A stretch of DNA of 64,000 bases from Bog-473 sp963770645 (lineage in GTDB: Bacteria > Actinomycetota > Acidimicrobiia > Acidimicrobiales > RAAP-2). Under the pieces are notes generated by a model. That model saw only the letters and a list, made by a program, of their open reading frames with translations. It ran no database searches and was not told the DNA's origin. Made by a program: the position numbers and the translations under genes. The stretch covers positions 682,001 through 746,000 of the forward strand of contig CAVYQL010000004.1 in assembly GCA_963770645.1 (NCBI GenBank), read 5' to 3'. Below are positions 31,810 through 39,130 of the stretch, piece after piece (positions within the stretch are counted from its first letter, which is position 1; the number at the start of each line of letters is the position of its first letter).

Positions 31810-33542
31810 CGCCCCGCCCCCTGCGCCAGCTGGTCGGGGTGCACGACGATGTCGTCGTTGGAGGAACCGGCGGCCACCATCGGATACACCTTCTCGAAGG
31901 CGTCGGTCCGGAAGTCCACCACCACCGGGCGATCGTCGATCGAATTCGCCTTCTCGATGGCCGGTCCGACGTCCTCGGGCGTCTCGGCCCGGATGCCAAT
32001 ACACCCCATCGCCTCGGCCCACTTGACGTAGTCGGGCAGGTCGGGCGAGAGGTAGACCTCCGAATAGCGCTCGCCGTAGAACATCTCCTGCCACTGGCGC
32101 ACCATGCCGAGGTAGGCGTTGTTCAAGATGGCGATCTTCACCGGGATCTGTTCCGAGCTCGCGGTGACCAGTTCCTGGGCCGTCATCTGGAAACAGCCGT
32201 CGCCGTCGATGGCCCACACCGTGCGGTCGGGCCGCCCGACCTTGGCCCCGATCGCGGCGGGCACCGCGAAGCCCATGGTGCCCGCGCCGCCGGAGCTGAC
32301 CCAGGTGTAGGGGTGCTCGAACTTCCAGTATTGCGAAGCCCACATCTGGTGCTGGCCCACGCCGGCCACCACGATCGTGTCCTCGGACGAGGAGTCACGC
32401 AGCTGCTCGACGACGTTCTGCGGCTTGATCGCGCCACCGTCCACTTCCGCGTAATACAGCGGGTAGCGCTCTTGCCACTCGCGGATCTGGTGCCACCAGG
32501 GCGCAAGATCCTGGACCACGGGCGCGTCGCCCCGGGCGTCCATGGCGAGCAGCAGCTCCCCGATCACCTGGCGGCAGTCCCCCGCGATGCCCACGTCGGG
32601 CACGCGCACCTTGCCGAGCTCGGCCGGGTCGATGTCGACGTGGATCACCTTGGCCTCGGGTGCGAACGTCGAGATCTTGCCGGTGACGCGGTCGTCGAAG
32701 CGCGCCCCGAGGTTGATCAAGAGGTCGCTGCGCTGCATGGCGGTGACCGCGGTGTAGTGGCCGTGCATGCCCGGCATCCCGAGCGCCTGGGGGTGCGAGT
32801 CGGGGAAGGCCCCCCGCGCCATCAAGGTCGTGACCACCGGGATCCCGGTGCGGTCGGCCAGTGCGCGCAGCGCCTCGGAGGCCCGCGCCTTCAGCACGCC
32901 GCCGCCGACGTAGAGCACCGGCCGCTCGGCCCGCGCGATGAGCTCGACCGCCTCGCCGACGAGCACGGGGTCGCCGAAGGTCACCGGGTGGTAGCCCGGC
33001 AGGTCGAGGTCGTCGACCGACGCCGGCCAGTACCACTCCATCGTCTCGTTCGAGATGTCCTTCGGCAGGTCGATCAGTACCGGGCCCGGCCGCCCGGTGG
33101 TGGCGACGTGGAAGGCCGCGGCGACCACCCGAGGGATGTCATCGACGTCCTTGATGAGCCAGTTGTGCTTGGTGATGCCCATCGTGACGCCGGTGATGTC
33201 GCATTCTTGGAAGGCGTCGGTGCCGATGGCCGGCGTGGCCACCTGGCCCGACACGACGATCAGCGGCGTCGAGTCCATGTAGGCGTTGGCCAGGGGCGTG
33301 ACGATGTTGGTCGCCCCCGGGCCGCTCGTCACCATGGCAACGCCGGGACGCCCGGTGACCATGGCGTAACCCTCGGCCATGTGGCCCGCGCCCTGTTCGT
33401 GGCGCACCAGGATGTGGCGGATGGAGGAGTCGATGATGGGGTCGTAGACCGGCAGGATGGCGCCGCCGGGCAGGCCGAACATCACGTCGACCCCTTGCAT
33501 CTCGAGGCTCTTGATGAGGGCCTGGGCCCCTGTCATCTTCAT
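31806..33542 (-). CDS. ilvB: acetolactate synthase, large catalytic subunit
   Basis: ThDP enzyme making acetolactate from pyruvate and acetohydroxybutyrate from 2-oxobutyrate. The 578-aa protein has the three domains in order: FGLPGGAILPVYDPI with the catalytic Glu in LVRHEQGAGHMAEGYA, the FAD-binding middle domain, and the ThDP motif from GDGCFQMTAQELVTA to NNAYLGMVRQWQEMFY. GGGGAG seven bases before the ATG is a good ribosome site. First gene of ilvB-ilvN-ilvC, preceded by a leader peptide with Ile, Leu and Val codons and a terminator. Confidence 0.97.
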   Translation of the reverse strand: MKMTGAQALIKSLEMQGVDVMFGLPGGAILPVYDPIIDSSIRHILVRHEQGAGHMAEGYAMVTGRPGVAMVTSGPGATNIVTPLANAYMDSTPLIVVSGQVATPAIGTDAFQECDITGVTMGITKHNWLIKDVDDIPRVVAAAFHVATTGRPGPVLIDLPKDISNETMEWYWPASVDDLDLPGYHPVTFGDPVLVGEAVELIARAERPVLYVGGGVLKARASEALRALADRTGIPVVTTLMARGAFPDSHPQALGMPGMHGHYTAVTAMQRSDLLINLGARFDDRVTGKISTFAPEAKVIHVDIDPAELGKVRVPDVGIAGDCRQVIGELLLAMDARGDAPVVQDLAPWWHQIREWQERYPLYYAEVDGGAIKPQNVVEQLRDSSSEDTIVVAGVGQHQMWASQYWKFEHPYTWVSSGGAGTMGFAVPAAIGAKVGRPDRTVWAIDGDGCFQMTAQELVTASSEQIPVKIAILNNAYLGMVRQWQEMFYGERYSEVYLSPDLPDYVKWAEAMGCIGIRAETPEDVGPAIEKANSIDDRPVVVDFRTDAFEKVYPMVAAGSSNDDIVVHPDQLAQGAGR

Positions 33543-33607
33543 GGTGGCTCCCCTGTTCCGTTGGGTTGCGTGTCGGTGTCGAATGTCTCGAATCGGTCTG
33601 GAAATTG

Positions 33608-33630
33608 AAAAAACCCCCCGGATCGGGAGG
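33608..33630 (-). terminator. intrinsic terminator of the ilvB leader (attenuator)
   Basis: On the minus strand the stem CCTCCCG / CGGGGGG (one G-U pair) with a 3-nt loop runs into six T (33613-33608). It lies 66 nt before the ilvB start. Just upstream, a perfect 11-bp hairpin GTAGGCGCGCG / CGCGCGCCTAC (33634-33644 with 33659-33669) contains the leader stop codon, exactly as at leuB. Confidence 0.82.
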
Positions 33631-33665
33631 TCGGTAGGCGCGCGATCTGCGATGTGGGCGCGCGC

Positions 33666-33713
33666 CTACGTTACGAGTACCAGAATCTCTGGACGGCTGC
33701 CGCGCTCGGTCAT
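33666..33713 (-). CDS. ilvBNC leader peptide (15 aa, Ile-Leu-Val-Leu-Val)
   Basis: The 15-codon ORF MTERGSRPEILVLVT ends in TAG. Five consecutive branched-chain codons (ATT CTG GTA CTC GTA) near the end make it a multivalent sensor of charged tRNA for Ile, Leu and Val, as in the classic ilv leaders. The stop lies inside the 11-bp hairpin preceding the terminator. The -10 box ends 9 nt before the ATG and no ribosome site is present, so initiation should be leaderless. Confidence 0.82.
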   Translation of the reverse strand: MTERGSRPEILVLVT

Positions 33714-33722
33714 GAGGGACTC

Positions 33723-33751
33723 ATTCTGCCATGACGGCCGGCCCGGGACAA
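33723..33751 (-). promoter_or_regulatory. predicted promoter of the ilvB leader
   Basis: On the minus strand TTGTCC (33746-33751), 17 nt, CAGAAT (33723-33728), each matching four of six consensus positions. The -10 ends 9 nt before the leader ATG, equal to the distance at leuB. It lies in the short gap before the enoyl-CoA hydratase gene, which is on the same strand upstream. Confidence 0.6.
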
Positions 33752-33838
33752 CCCCGGCCCGATCCCCGCGGCCGGACGGCCACCCGCCGGACACCTCGCA
33801 GCACCCAGGCTGTGCCCCCAGCAGCCGCCCCCGGCGTC

Positions 33839-34636
33839 TCATCTCCCGGCCCACCGCGGAGGGCGTCGCTCCATCGATGCTCGAGGCCCTTCGGCGGCGT
33901 CGTGCGTGCGACCGGCGACGATCCGCATGGTCTCGCCGAAGCGGATCGCTTCGAGCATGGGCATGTGGTGCGTCCGCGTCGCCATCTCCTTCATGACGCG
34001 CTGAGCCAGGGGCGCTCCGTTGAGAAGGCGGGTCGCCAACGCACGAGCCTCATCGAGCAGGGTCTCATGAGGCACGACCTTCCAGACCAGTCCCATCGCC
34101 AGGGCGCGTTCGGCATCGATGCGCTCCCCGGTGAGCAGCAGCTCCATAGCATCGGCCCAGTTGATGCGTTGCGGTAGACGTATGGAGGCAACGACGGCGG
34201 GCACTCCGAGGTTCACCTCTGGCAACCCGAATTCGGCACGGTCACTCGCCAGGACGAAATCGCACCAGGTCACAAGCGTCAGTCCGTAACCGAGGCAGTA
34301 GCCATTCACGGCGGCAATGACCGGCTTGAAGATCTCCCAGCCGCTCTCGAAAGAGTTCAACGTCGGTTTTTCCCAGAAGGTGCCGGCGAACTCACCAACC
34401 GCCCCCGCTCCATCGCGCAGGTCCCCACCCGCGCAGAAGGCGCGTCCGGCACCGGTCACGATGGCCACCCACGCGTCCTCGTCATCTCGGAAGCGGGAGA
34501 ATGCGGCGTTCAAATCCCGCCTCATCTCGGCGTTGATGGCGTTGAGAACATCGGGCCGGTTGTAGGTGATCGTGGCCACGTGGTCTTCGAGTTCGAATGT
34601 GACCGCATCACCCACGACTCCAGTCTGCCCGGTCAT
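33839..34636 (-). CDS. enoyl-CoA hydratase/isomerase family protein
   Basis: Crotonase-fold enzyme of 265 aa. VTFELEDHVATITYNRPDVLNAI begins the fold, AFCAGGDLRD is the first oxyanion-hole element, and AAVNGYCLGYGLTLVTWCDFVLAS the second. In the usual Glu positions one finds GLPEVNLGVPAV, with a Glu but a Pro-Ala where hydratases often carry a second Glu, so the exact reaction (hydratase, isomerase or another crotonase chemistry) is uncertain. ATG at 34636. Divergent from the third arsR unit and upstream of the ilvB leader; no beta-oxidation partner adjoins. Confidence 0.9.
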   Translation of the reverse strand: MTGQTGVVGDAVTFELEDHVATITYNRPDVLNAINAEMRRDLNAAFSRFRDDEDAWVAIVTGAGRAFCAGGDLRDGAGAVGEFAGTFWEKPTLNSFESGWEIFKPVIAAVNGYCLGYGLTLVTWCDFVLASDRAEFGLPEVNLGVPAVVASIRLPQRINWADAMELLLTGERIDAERALAMGLVWKVVPHETLLDEARALATRLLNGAPLAQRVMKEMATRTHHMPMLEAIRFGETMRIVAGRTHDAAEGPRASMERRPPRWAGR

Positions 34637-34737
34637 GACTGTGCAATGAGGTGGTGGCTGCGGGTGCGTCGAGCTTCATCGGCGATCGTTGCGCGCCGAA
34701 CCGTGAGCTCGGCGACTACGGCCTAGTGCCGGCAGTC

Positions 34738-34767
34738 TTGACAGGTAACCATTTGGTTACGTATACT
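34738..34767 (+). promoter_or_regulatory. promoter with palindromic operator of third arsR
   Basis: TTGACA (34738-34743), 18 nt, TATACT (34762-34767). The spacer contains GTAACCA-TT-TGGTTAC (34745-34760), a perfect 7-bp inverted repeat. The GTG start is 8 nt after the -10, so the mRNA should be leaderless and a bound repressor would block polymerase. Confidence 0.78.
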
Positions 34768-34775
34768 GTCCCGGT

Positions 34776-35096
34776 GTGGACGACGACAACCTCGTGTTCA
34801 AGGCGCTCGCCGACCCGACGCGTCGCTTCCTGCTCGATCTTCTCTTCGAGCGTGAAGGTCGCACGTTGACCGAGCTCGAGTCCCAAGTGGACATGACTCG
34901 TATCGGCGTCATGAAGCATCTCCGCCTGCTCGAAGAGGCGGGGCTTGTCATCACCCGCCGGTCGGGCCGGGAGAAATTGCATTTCCTCAATCCCGTCCCG
35001 ATCCGGCTGATGCATGACCGGTGGATCGATAAATACACCGAGCACCACGCTTCGGCGCTCGCCAACCTGAAAACCAACTTGGAGGCACAGAAATGA
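34776..35096 (+). CDS. ArsR-family winged-helix repressor
   Basis: Compact 106-aa repressor with VFKALADPTRRFLLDLLFERE, LTELESQVDMTRIGVMKHLRLLEEAGLV (recognition helix TRIGVMKHLRLL) and the wing RRSGREKLHFLNPVPI, followed by a helix with HDRWIDKYTEHHASAL. There is no metal-binding cysteine pair. It starts at a GTG 8 nt behind a strong promoter whose spacer is a palindrome, and overlaps the following SRPBCC gene by ATGA. The organisation matches the two pairs at 12 and 25 kb, though the proteins differ in length and termini. Confidence 0.92.
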   Translation: MDDDNLVFKALADPTRRFLLDLLFEREGRTLTELESQVDMTRIGVMKHLRLLEEAGLVITRRSGREKLHFLNPVPIRLMHDRWIDKYTEHHASALANLKTNLEAQK

Positions 35097-35608
35097 CCAC
35101 GACAACCACTTCCGAGACGATCCAGATGTACCGCGTGTACATACGGGCGACGCCCGAAGCCATCTGGGAAGCGGTCACCCAGCCCGAGTGGACGGTCCGC
35201 TACGGCTATGCCCCCGTCGTGGACTACGAGCTGCGGTCAGGCGGTGCCTTCCGGGCACACGCCAACGAGGGCATGAAGGCGCTGGGTTGCCCCGAGGTCA
35301 TCAGCGATGGCGAGGTGATCGAGGCCAACCCGCCTCGCAAGCTGGTCCAGACGTGGCGGATGACGATGACCCCAGAGTTGGCGTCCGAGGCGTTCACTCG
35401 ACTCACCTATGACATCGAGCCCGTGCGAGGCGGTGTCACCAGGCTCACCGTCACCCACGACGTCACCGGTGCGCCGATGTGGGCCGCCGTGCTGAGGGGC
35501 GAGAGCGAGTCGAATGGAGCGGGGGGCGGCTGGAGCGAGATTCTCAGCGGGCTGAAGACACTGCTCGAGACGGGCCAGCAACTTCCCTTCCAAAGTGGCC
35601 CGGCATAA
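35093..35608 (+). CDS. SRPBCC (AHSA1-like) protein, partner of third ArsR
   Basis: A 171-aa AHSA1/Bet v1-like protein: MYRVYIRATPEAIWEAVTQPEW begins the fold, RYGYAPVVDYELRSGGAF, ISDGEVIEANPPRKLVQTWRM and LTVTHDVTGAP follow, and the C-terminal helix GGGWSEILSGLKTLLETG closes the ligand cavity. This is the type often annotated as activator of Hsp90 ATPase homologue 1-like, but that name reflects fold only. Coupled to arsR by the ATGA overlap. Convergent with the maleylpyruvate isomerase-type gene 7 nt away. Confidence 0.9.
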   Translation: MTTTTTSETIQMYRVYIRATPEAIWEAVTQPEWTVRYGYAPVVDYELRSGGAFRAHANEGMKALGCPEVISDGEVIEANPPRKLVQTWRMTMTPELASEAFTRLTYDIEPVRGGVTRLTVTHDVTGAPMWAAVLRGESESNGAGGGWSEILSGLKTLLETGQQLPFQSGPA

Positions 35609-35615
35609 GAGGAGT

Positions 35616-36269
35616 TCAGGAGTTCGAAGACCTAAACCGCCTCGCAACCAGAGCGGCCTTTCCTTCGCCCGAGAGATCATCGAGTGCAACCAAGCGCCCC
35701 GCCATCATCATCACCAAGGCCTCCCCGGGACCGGTTACCTCAGGTCCGTTCCCATGAGACCAGTCCATATCGGTGGCCTTGAGCCTCAACCCGGCGATCC
35801 GCTTCTTTGCCCCGAATATATGAACGTCGTCCTTGACGAAGTCCGCCACTGGGACGAGATGCGTCTCGGGCAGATCGCGTGTGATGCCGAGAGGTCGACA
35901 GATGTCCTGACCGTGGACGAGGACGTGCATCAGCCCTCTGACGGGCCGAGCCCCAGGCTTCGCTTTGCGGTTGGCGGCGGCGTTGCGAAGATCGCTCAGA
36001 ACGACTGCCGGGTCCTGCTGACCGCGTTCTCGCCCATCAGCTGCTACCCAGCGGTTGTAGTTGAAGCCGTAGCGAAGCATTCCACGCAAGATCGCGCCAA
36101 CTCCGAAAGCACCCTGCGCGCCGGCAGTCAGGTGAGCGAGCACATCCCTGACACGCCACTGGACGCACAGCGAAGGAGAGTTCCACTGCTCGGTGTCAAG
36201 CACAGCCAGTCGCTCAGCGAGGTGGAGCATCTCATCACGCTCTGCGTCCCATAGCTCCACGTCAACCAT
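35616..36269 (-). CDS. mycothiol-dependent maleylpyruvate isomerase-type (DinB-fold) protein
   Basis: A 217-aa DinB-like four-helix bundle of the TIGR03083/MDMPI_N group: LWDAERDEMLHLAERLAVLD, WRVRDVLAHLTAGAQGAFG and the metal-site segment MHVLVHGQDICRPLG, whose His residues with the earlier His usually bind zinc. Members include mycothiol-dependent maleylpyruvate isomerase and several thiol transferases, so the name indicates family only. A mycothiol link would fit an actinobacterium. The C-terminal part with MMMAGRLVALDDLSGEG is the sterol-carrier-like extension. ATG at 36269 gives MVDVELWDAERDE. Confidence 0.85.
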   Translation of the reverse strand: MVDVELWDAERDEMLHLAERLAVLDTEQWNSPSLCVQWRVRDVLAHLTAGAQGAFGVGAILRGMLRYGFNYNRWVAADGRERGQQDPAVVLSDLRNAAANRKAKPGARPVRGLMHVLVHGQDICRPLGITRDLPETHLVPVADFVKDDVHIFGAKKRIAGLRLKATDMDWSHGNGPEVTGPGEALVMMMAGRLVALDDLSGEGKAALVARRFRSSNS

Positions 36270-36308
36270 CCTCGTTGTCGGTACCGAGATCCGACGCGTC
36301 TTCCAGAT

Positions 36309-37139
36309 TCACTGCCGGGCCGAAGGGCAGTGACGTACCCCCTGGACCACACACGTCAAGAAAGACACCACGACCTTGTCGTCTTCCTCTGAGGGGTCGA
36401 AGCCGGTGGGTGTGCCTTCTCCCCGCACCTCTGCTCTCAAGATCTCGAGCACTTCGGCCTGCTTGGACTGGTCGCTGAAGGCAACGTCGATCGGGAGCCG
36501 AATCGTCATCGTGTTGGCATAGACCAGTTCGTCGAGCCCGCCAGGCAGCAGTTCGGCGAGTTCGCCCTCGAGAAAAGAACGCACGTGGGACGGGTCGATG
36601 AGCTGGTGGACCTGATCGAACCGCGCTCGCACGTCACCGGAGGGCGCAACGAGATCAACGAGCACAATGCGTCCGCCCCTCCGACACACTCGCACCATCT
36701 CGGCTACGGCTCGGTGCGGGTCAGCGAAATGGTGGAGTGAGCTCCGGCAATACACCACATCGAAGGATTCATCGGCGAACGGCAGGGATTCCGCATTGGC
36801 CTCTTGCAACAAGACATTGGCGATCCCTTGATCGTGAAGCCGCTGTGCGCCCAGGTGGAGCAGGGCGGGAGTCAGATCGATCCCGACGACTTGGCGTACG
36901 CGCCCAGCCACGGGTTCCGCCGCATGGGCCGCACCGCAGGCCACATCGAGGAGGATCATGTCCTCGTCCAAGGGTTCGATCCACGACAGCGCACCAGATC
37001 GGTTGGCAAAGGGAGAGTCGGGCCCGGAGAAAAGCGGGGCCTGGCGCTCGAAGGAGTGGCGCACGACAGCGTCGTGATCACGAGGATCCATCTCGAGATC
37101 TTGGCACTGATGGACCGGGATCTCAGCAGTGCGCTCCAC
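36309..37139 (-). CDS. class I SAM-dependent methyltransferase
   Basis: Rossmann-fold methyltransferase of up to 276 aa. Motif I is LLDVACGAAHAAEPVA, with the adenosine-binding VVGIDLTPALLHLG next, then NAESLPFADESFDVVYCRSSLHHF (motifs II-III) and RRGGRIVLVDLVAP. This is the Methyltransf_11/UbiE-like group; the substrate may be a small molecule, but cannot be inferred. The GTG at 37139 starts 14 nt after the upstream gene's stop; an ATG at 37091 is the more conservative start. Unlike most relatives, it ends with a Cys-containing tail VVQGVRHCPSARQ. Confidence 0.87.
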   Translation of the reverse strand: MERTAEIPVHQCQDLEMDPRDHDAVVRHSFERQAPLFSGPDSPFANRSGALSWIEPLDEDMILLDVACGAAHAAEPVAGRVRQVVGIDLTPALLHLGAQRLHDQGIANVLLQEANAESLPFADESFDVVYCRSSLHHFADPHRAVAEMVRVCRRGGRIVLVDLVAPSGDVRARFDQVHQLIDPSHVRSFLEGELAELLPGGLDELVYANTMTIRLPIDVAFSDQSKQAEVLEILRAEVRGEGTPTGFDPSEEDDKVVVSFLTCVVQGVRHCPSARQ

Positions 37140-37153
37140 AGCGCGCCCGTACG

Positions 37154-37789
37154 TCAGGAGGTTGTCGCTGGTGGTGACGTATCGGGCGGGGAACCACCGA
37201 CATCGAGTCCGGCCTGAGCCGTGAGCGCAGCGACTTGCTGATGGGTCTCAGCGATGAGGGTGGCGTTCTTCAGCACCTGCATCGTGAGCGTGCGGATCTC
37301 GGTCGTGAGCGTGTGGATCTCGGTCGTGAGGTCGGTGTTCTCTTTGACCAGCGTCACGATGTTCGTCTCGGTCGTCTCGATCTGCTCCTCTTGCAAATCG
37401 ATTTTGTCGAGTAGTGCGGTCAGCGCATTCTGGGCCCGGTTGGCCGCAGTGGCAACCAAAAACCCGATGAAAAGCTCAGCCAAAGTGGTGATGAGGTTCA
37501 GAGGAAGGTTGAAGCCGAGCGAGGTAAACCAGGCGGGCATCCACGAACCCGTGTCGAGCTTCGGGCCGCCGAAGGCGAAGACGCAGAACCAGACGACAAC
37601 GAAGATGAACCAGAACGAGATGTTGAGCGGCCGCCCCATCGCCTCGGATACCCAGTCGGCGAAGCGGTCGAAGGTAGTCGGCCTCTTGACCGCGTCCTGC
37701 ATTGCCTGAGTCGTCGTCCCAGGCCCCGACGATCGCTCGAACGCTGGACGCGCCGTAGGCCGCTCGGTCGTATCTTCCGTCACCGTCAT
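37154..37789 (-). CDS. low-affinity iron permease-family membrane protein with C-terminal coiled coil
   Basis: A 211-aa protein with FDRFADWVSEAMGRP and two membrane segments (ISFWFIFVVVWFCVFAFGG and LPLNLITTLAELFIGFLVATA), matching the low-affinity iron permease family (Pfam 04120), whose transport role in bacteria is doubtful. After AANRAQNALTALLDKIDLQE comes a long coiled coil with Thr/Ile/Leu heptads (residues about 140-195). The ATG at 37789 has a perfect AAGGAGG seven bases upstream; the longer reading to 37921 is unlikely. It precedes the methyltransferase by 14 nt. Confidence 0.82.
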   Translation of the reverse strand: MTVTEDTTERPTARPAFERSSGPGTTTQAMQDAVKRPTTFDRFADWVSEAMGRPLNISFWFIFVVVWFCVFAFGGPKLDTGSWMPAWFTSLGFNLPLNLITTLAELFIGFLVATAANRAQNALTALLDKIDLQEEQIETTETNIVTLVKENTDLTTEIHTLTTEIRTLTMQVLKNATLIAETHQQVAALTAQAGLDVGGSPPDTSPPATTS

Positions 37790-37881
37790 TGCGCTCGCCT
37801 CCTTGACGTCATCGGCCCTCAGTGTATGAGCGTCAATTGGACGATCAGGGGATGAAGTTGACGGCTTACATCCTTCTGCGG

Positions 37882-38115
37882 CTAGGACAATGGCTTCACG
37901 TACGTCGCTCGATGGTCGCATCCGTCTTGCCCCGGTGTCACGTAGCAGAACCTGATGGGCTGGCCTTTTCGGAGCTCCCTATAGCCCGGCAGGTCGACGA
38001 CCGAGAAATGAGCAAATGCAGTGCCATCAACCTCTGGCGAGACCAGGACGCCCCAGCCTTCGTCCGAGTACCACGACTGAACGGTGCCAGTCACCTCTTC
38101 CTTTGTGGTTCGCAT
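37882..38115 (-). CDS. cold-shock-domain-like protein, 77 aa
   Basis: A small protein with the OB-fold of cold-shock proteins: TGTVQSWYSDEGWGVLVSPE corresponds to RNP1 (usually KGFGFI), and GTAFAHFSVVDLPGYREL to RNP2 (VFVHFS). The aromatic RNA-contacting residues are partly replaced (W/W in place of F/F), so nucleic-acid binding is likely but altered. The end HRATYVKPLS resembles the last beta strand. The ATG at 38115 is 8 nt after the stop of the YcxB-like gene, implying cotranscription. Confidence 0.8.
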   Translation of the reverse strand: MRTTKEEVTGTVQSWYSDEGWGVLVSPEVDGTAFAHFSVVDLPGYRELRKGQPIRFCYVTPGQDGCDHRATYVKPLS

Positions 38116-38123
38116 CGCAGAAA

Positions 38124-38675
38124 TCAGGAGTCCCTCGGGTCAGAGTGCGACTGCGTCGCTCGCGCGGCCAACTCCCGAAATGCTGTTTCATCAGCCGGAG
38201 AGGTGAACGCTCGCTTCGGGATCATGAAGCATCCGGGACCCTTCCGGACAACCAGCAGATAGAGATCGTTTCGAAGCTTTACGTCCGAGAACATCGGCCA
38301 TCTCATCGTGGTGTCGTTCAGAGCCGTATGCCGGGAGATCCCCTCTTCTGAGATCTCCAATGTCCTCACCTCAAACTGCTTCTTGATCCGCTTCCAGATT
38401 CGCTTCGGTGTCACTGGAACGAGTGCGAAGAAGATCAGCATGATGACGGCACCCAAGCTCATCAGCACAACCCAGGCGACCGTGCTCGTGGCGTCCACTA
38501 GCAAGACAACGACACCAGCAACGAGCAAGCTGACGCCAGCGACTGGAAGGCACCAGTTCTGCCAACGGCGCCGGACCTGCCAGTAGAAGACCGGAACGAC
38601 CTCGTCTTGCGTCAGCTGGTGCTCGGTCGTCTGGATACGGATCGACGGCGAGCCAGCTGGCGTGGGATCCGACAT
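38124..38675 (-). CDS. YcxB-like membrane protein, 183 aa
   Basis: Membrane protein with two adjacent hydrophobic segments (WCLPVAGVSLLVAGVVVLLV and VAWVVLMSLGAVIMLIFFAL) and a cytoplasmic C-terminal PH-like domain with LEISEEGISRHTALNDTTMRW and FMIPKRAFTSPADETAFREL; the last motif is diagnostic of YcxB-like proteins. Role unknown; similar proteins are scattered in bacteria and often adjoin stress genes. It starts at the ATG at 38675 and precedes the cold-shock-like gene. Confidence 0.8.
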   Translation of the reverse strand: MSDPTPAGSPSIRIQTTEHQLTQDEVVPVFYWQVRRRWQNWCLPVAGVSLLVAGVVVLLVDATSTVAWVVLMSLGAVIMLIFFALVPVTPKRIWKRIKKQFEVRTLEISEEGISRHTALNDTTMRWPMFSDVKLRNDLYLLVVRKGPGCFMIPKRAFTSPADETAFRELAARATQSHSDPRDS

Positions 38676-38746
38676 CGAGCGCCTCTCTGACTAGGAATGA
38701 GAATGTGGCGGCGACCGTAGTCCGGACCGCCTCGGCTTTCTGTCCC

Positions 38747-39064
38747 CTATCCGATCGTCAGCTTCCCGGGCCGGAAGGCCAACAGCACCGATCTTGGTGC
38801 CTGGTAGGTAGCCCGGACGAGGTGGTCCGCTTTGACGTCGAACTGGGCCCGGGAGTTCCCGGCCCGCGAAAGACGAAGGTACGGATAGAACACCTGCGGG
38901 TCGTGGAAACCGGGCTCGAGCGGGAAGAACTTCTCACCCCACGGAACCCGAAACGACGCGCCGTCGAGGAGAACGTTCGGACGGGTGAATCTCAGGGTCC
39001 AGTCCAGACCGAAATACTCCGTGCGCAGAAGCAATCCTTGACTGGTCTCGGTCGAGGTGACCAT
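38747..39064 (-). CDS. hypothetical protein, 105 aa
   Basis: Unrecognised soluble protein beginning MVTSTETSQGLLLRTEYFGL. It is beta-rich and aromatic: DWTLRFTRPNVLLDGASFRV, then EPGFHDPQVFYPYLRLSRAG, and AFRPGKLTIG at the end. No signal peptide, membrane segment or catalytic motif can be seen. The composition is protein-like (balanced hydrophobic and charged residues, few Arg runs), which favours a real gene. It lies alone between the ilvD-like gene and the YcxB-like gene, 66 nt after the former's stop, with no clear ribosome site. Confidence 0.6.
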   Translation of the reverse strand: MVTSTETSQGLLLRTEYFGLDWTLRFTRPNVLLDGASFRVPWGEKFFPLEPGFHDPQVFYPYLRLSRAGNSRAQFDVKADHLVRATYQAPRSVLLAFRPGKLTIG

Positions 39065-39130
39065 CAGGCCGAGAATCTACCGAGCCGCCCGCTGGCTCCG
39101 CCTGGGCCTCGGGATTCTGACCCTCGTCGG

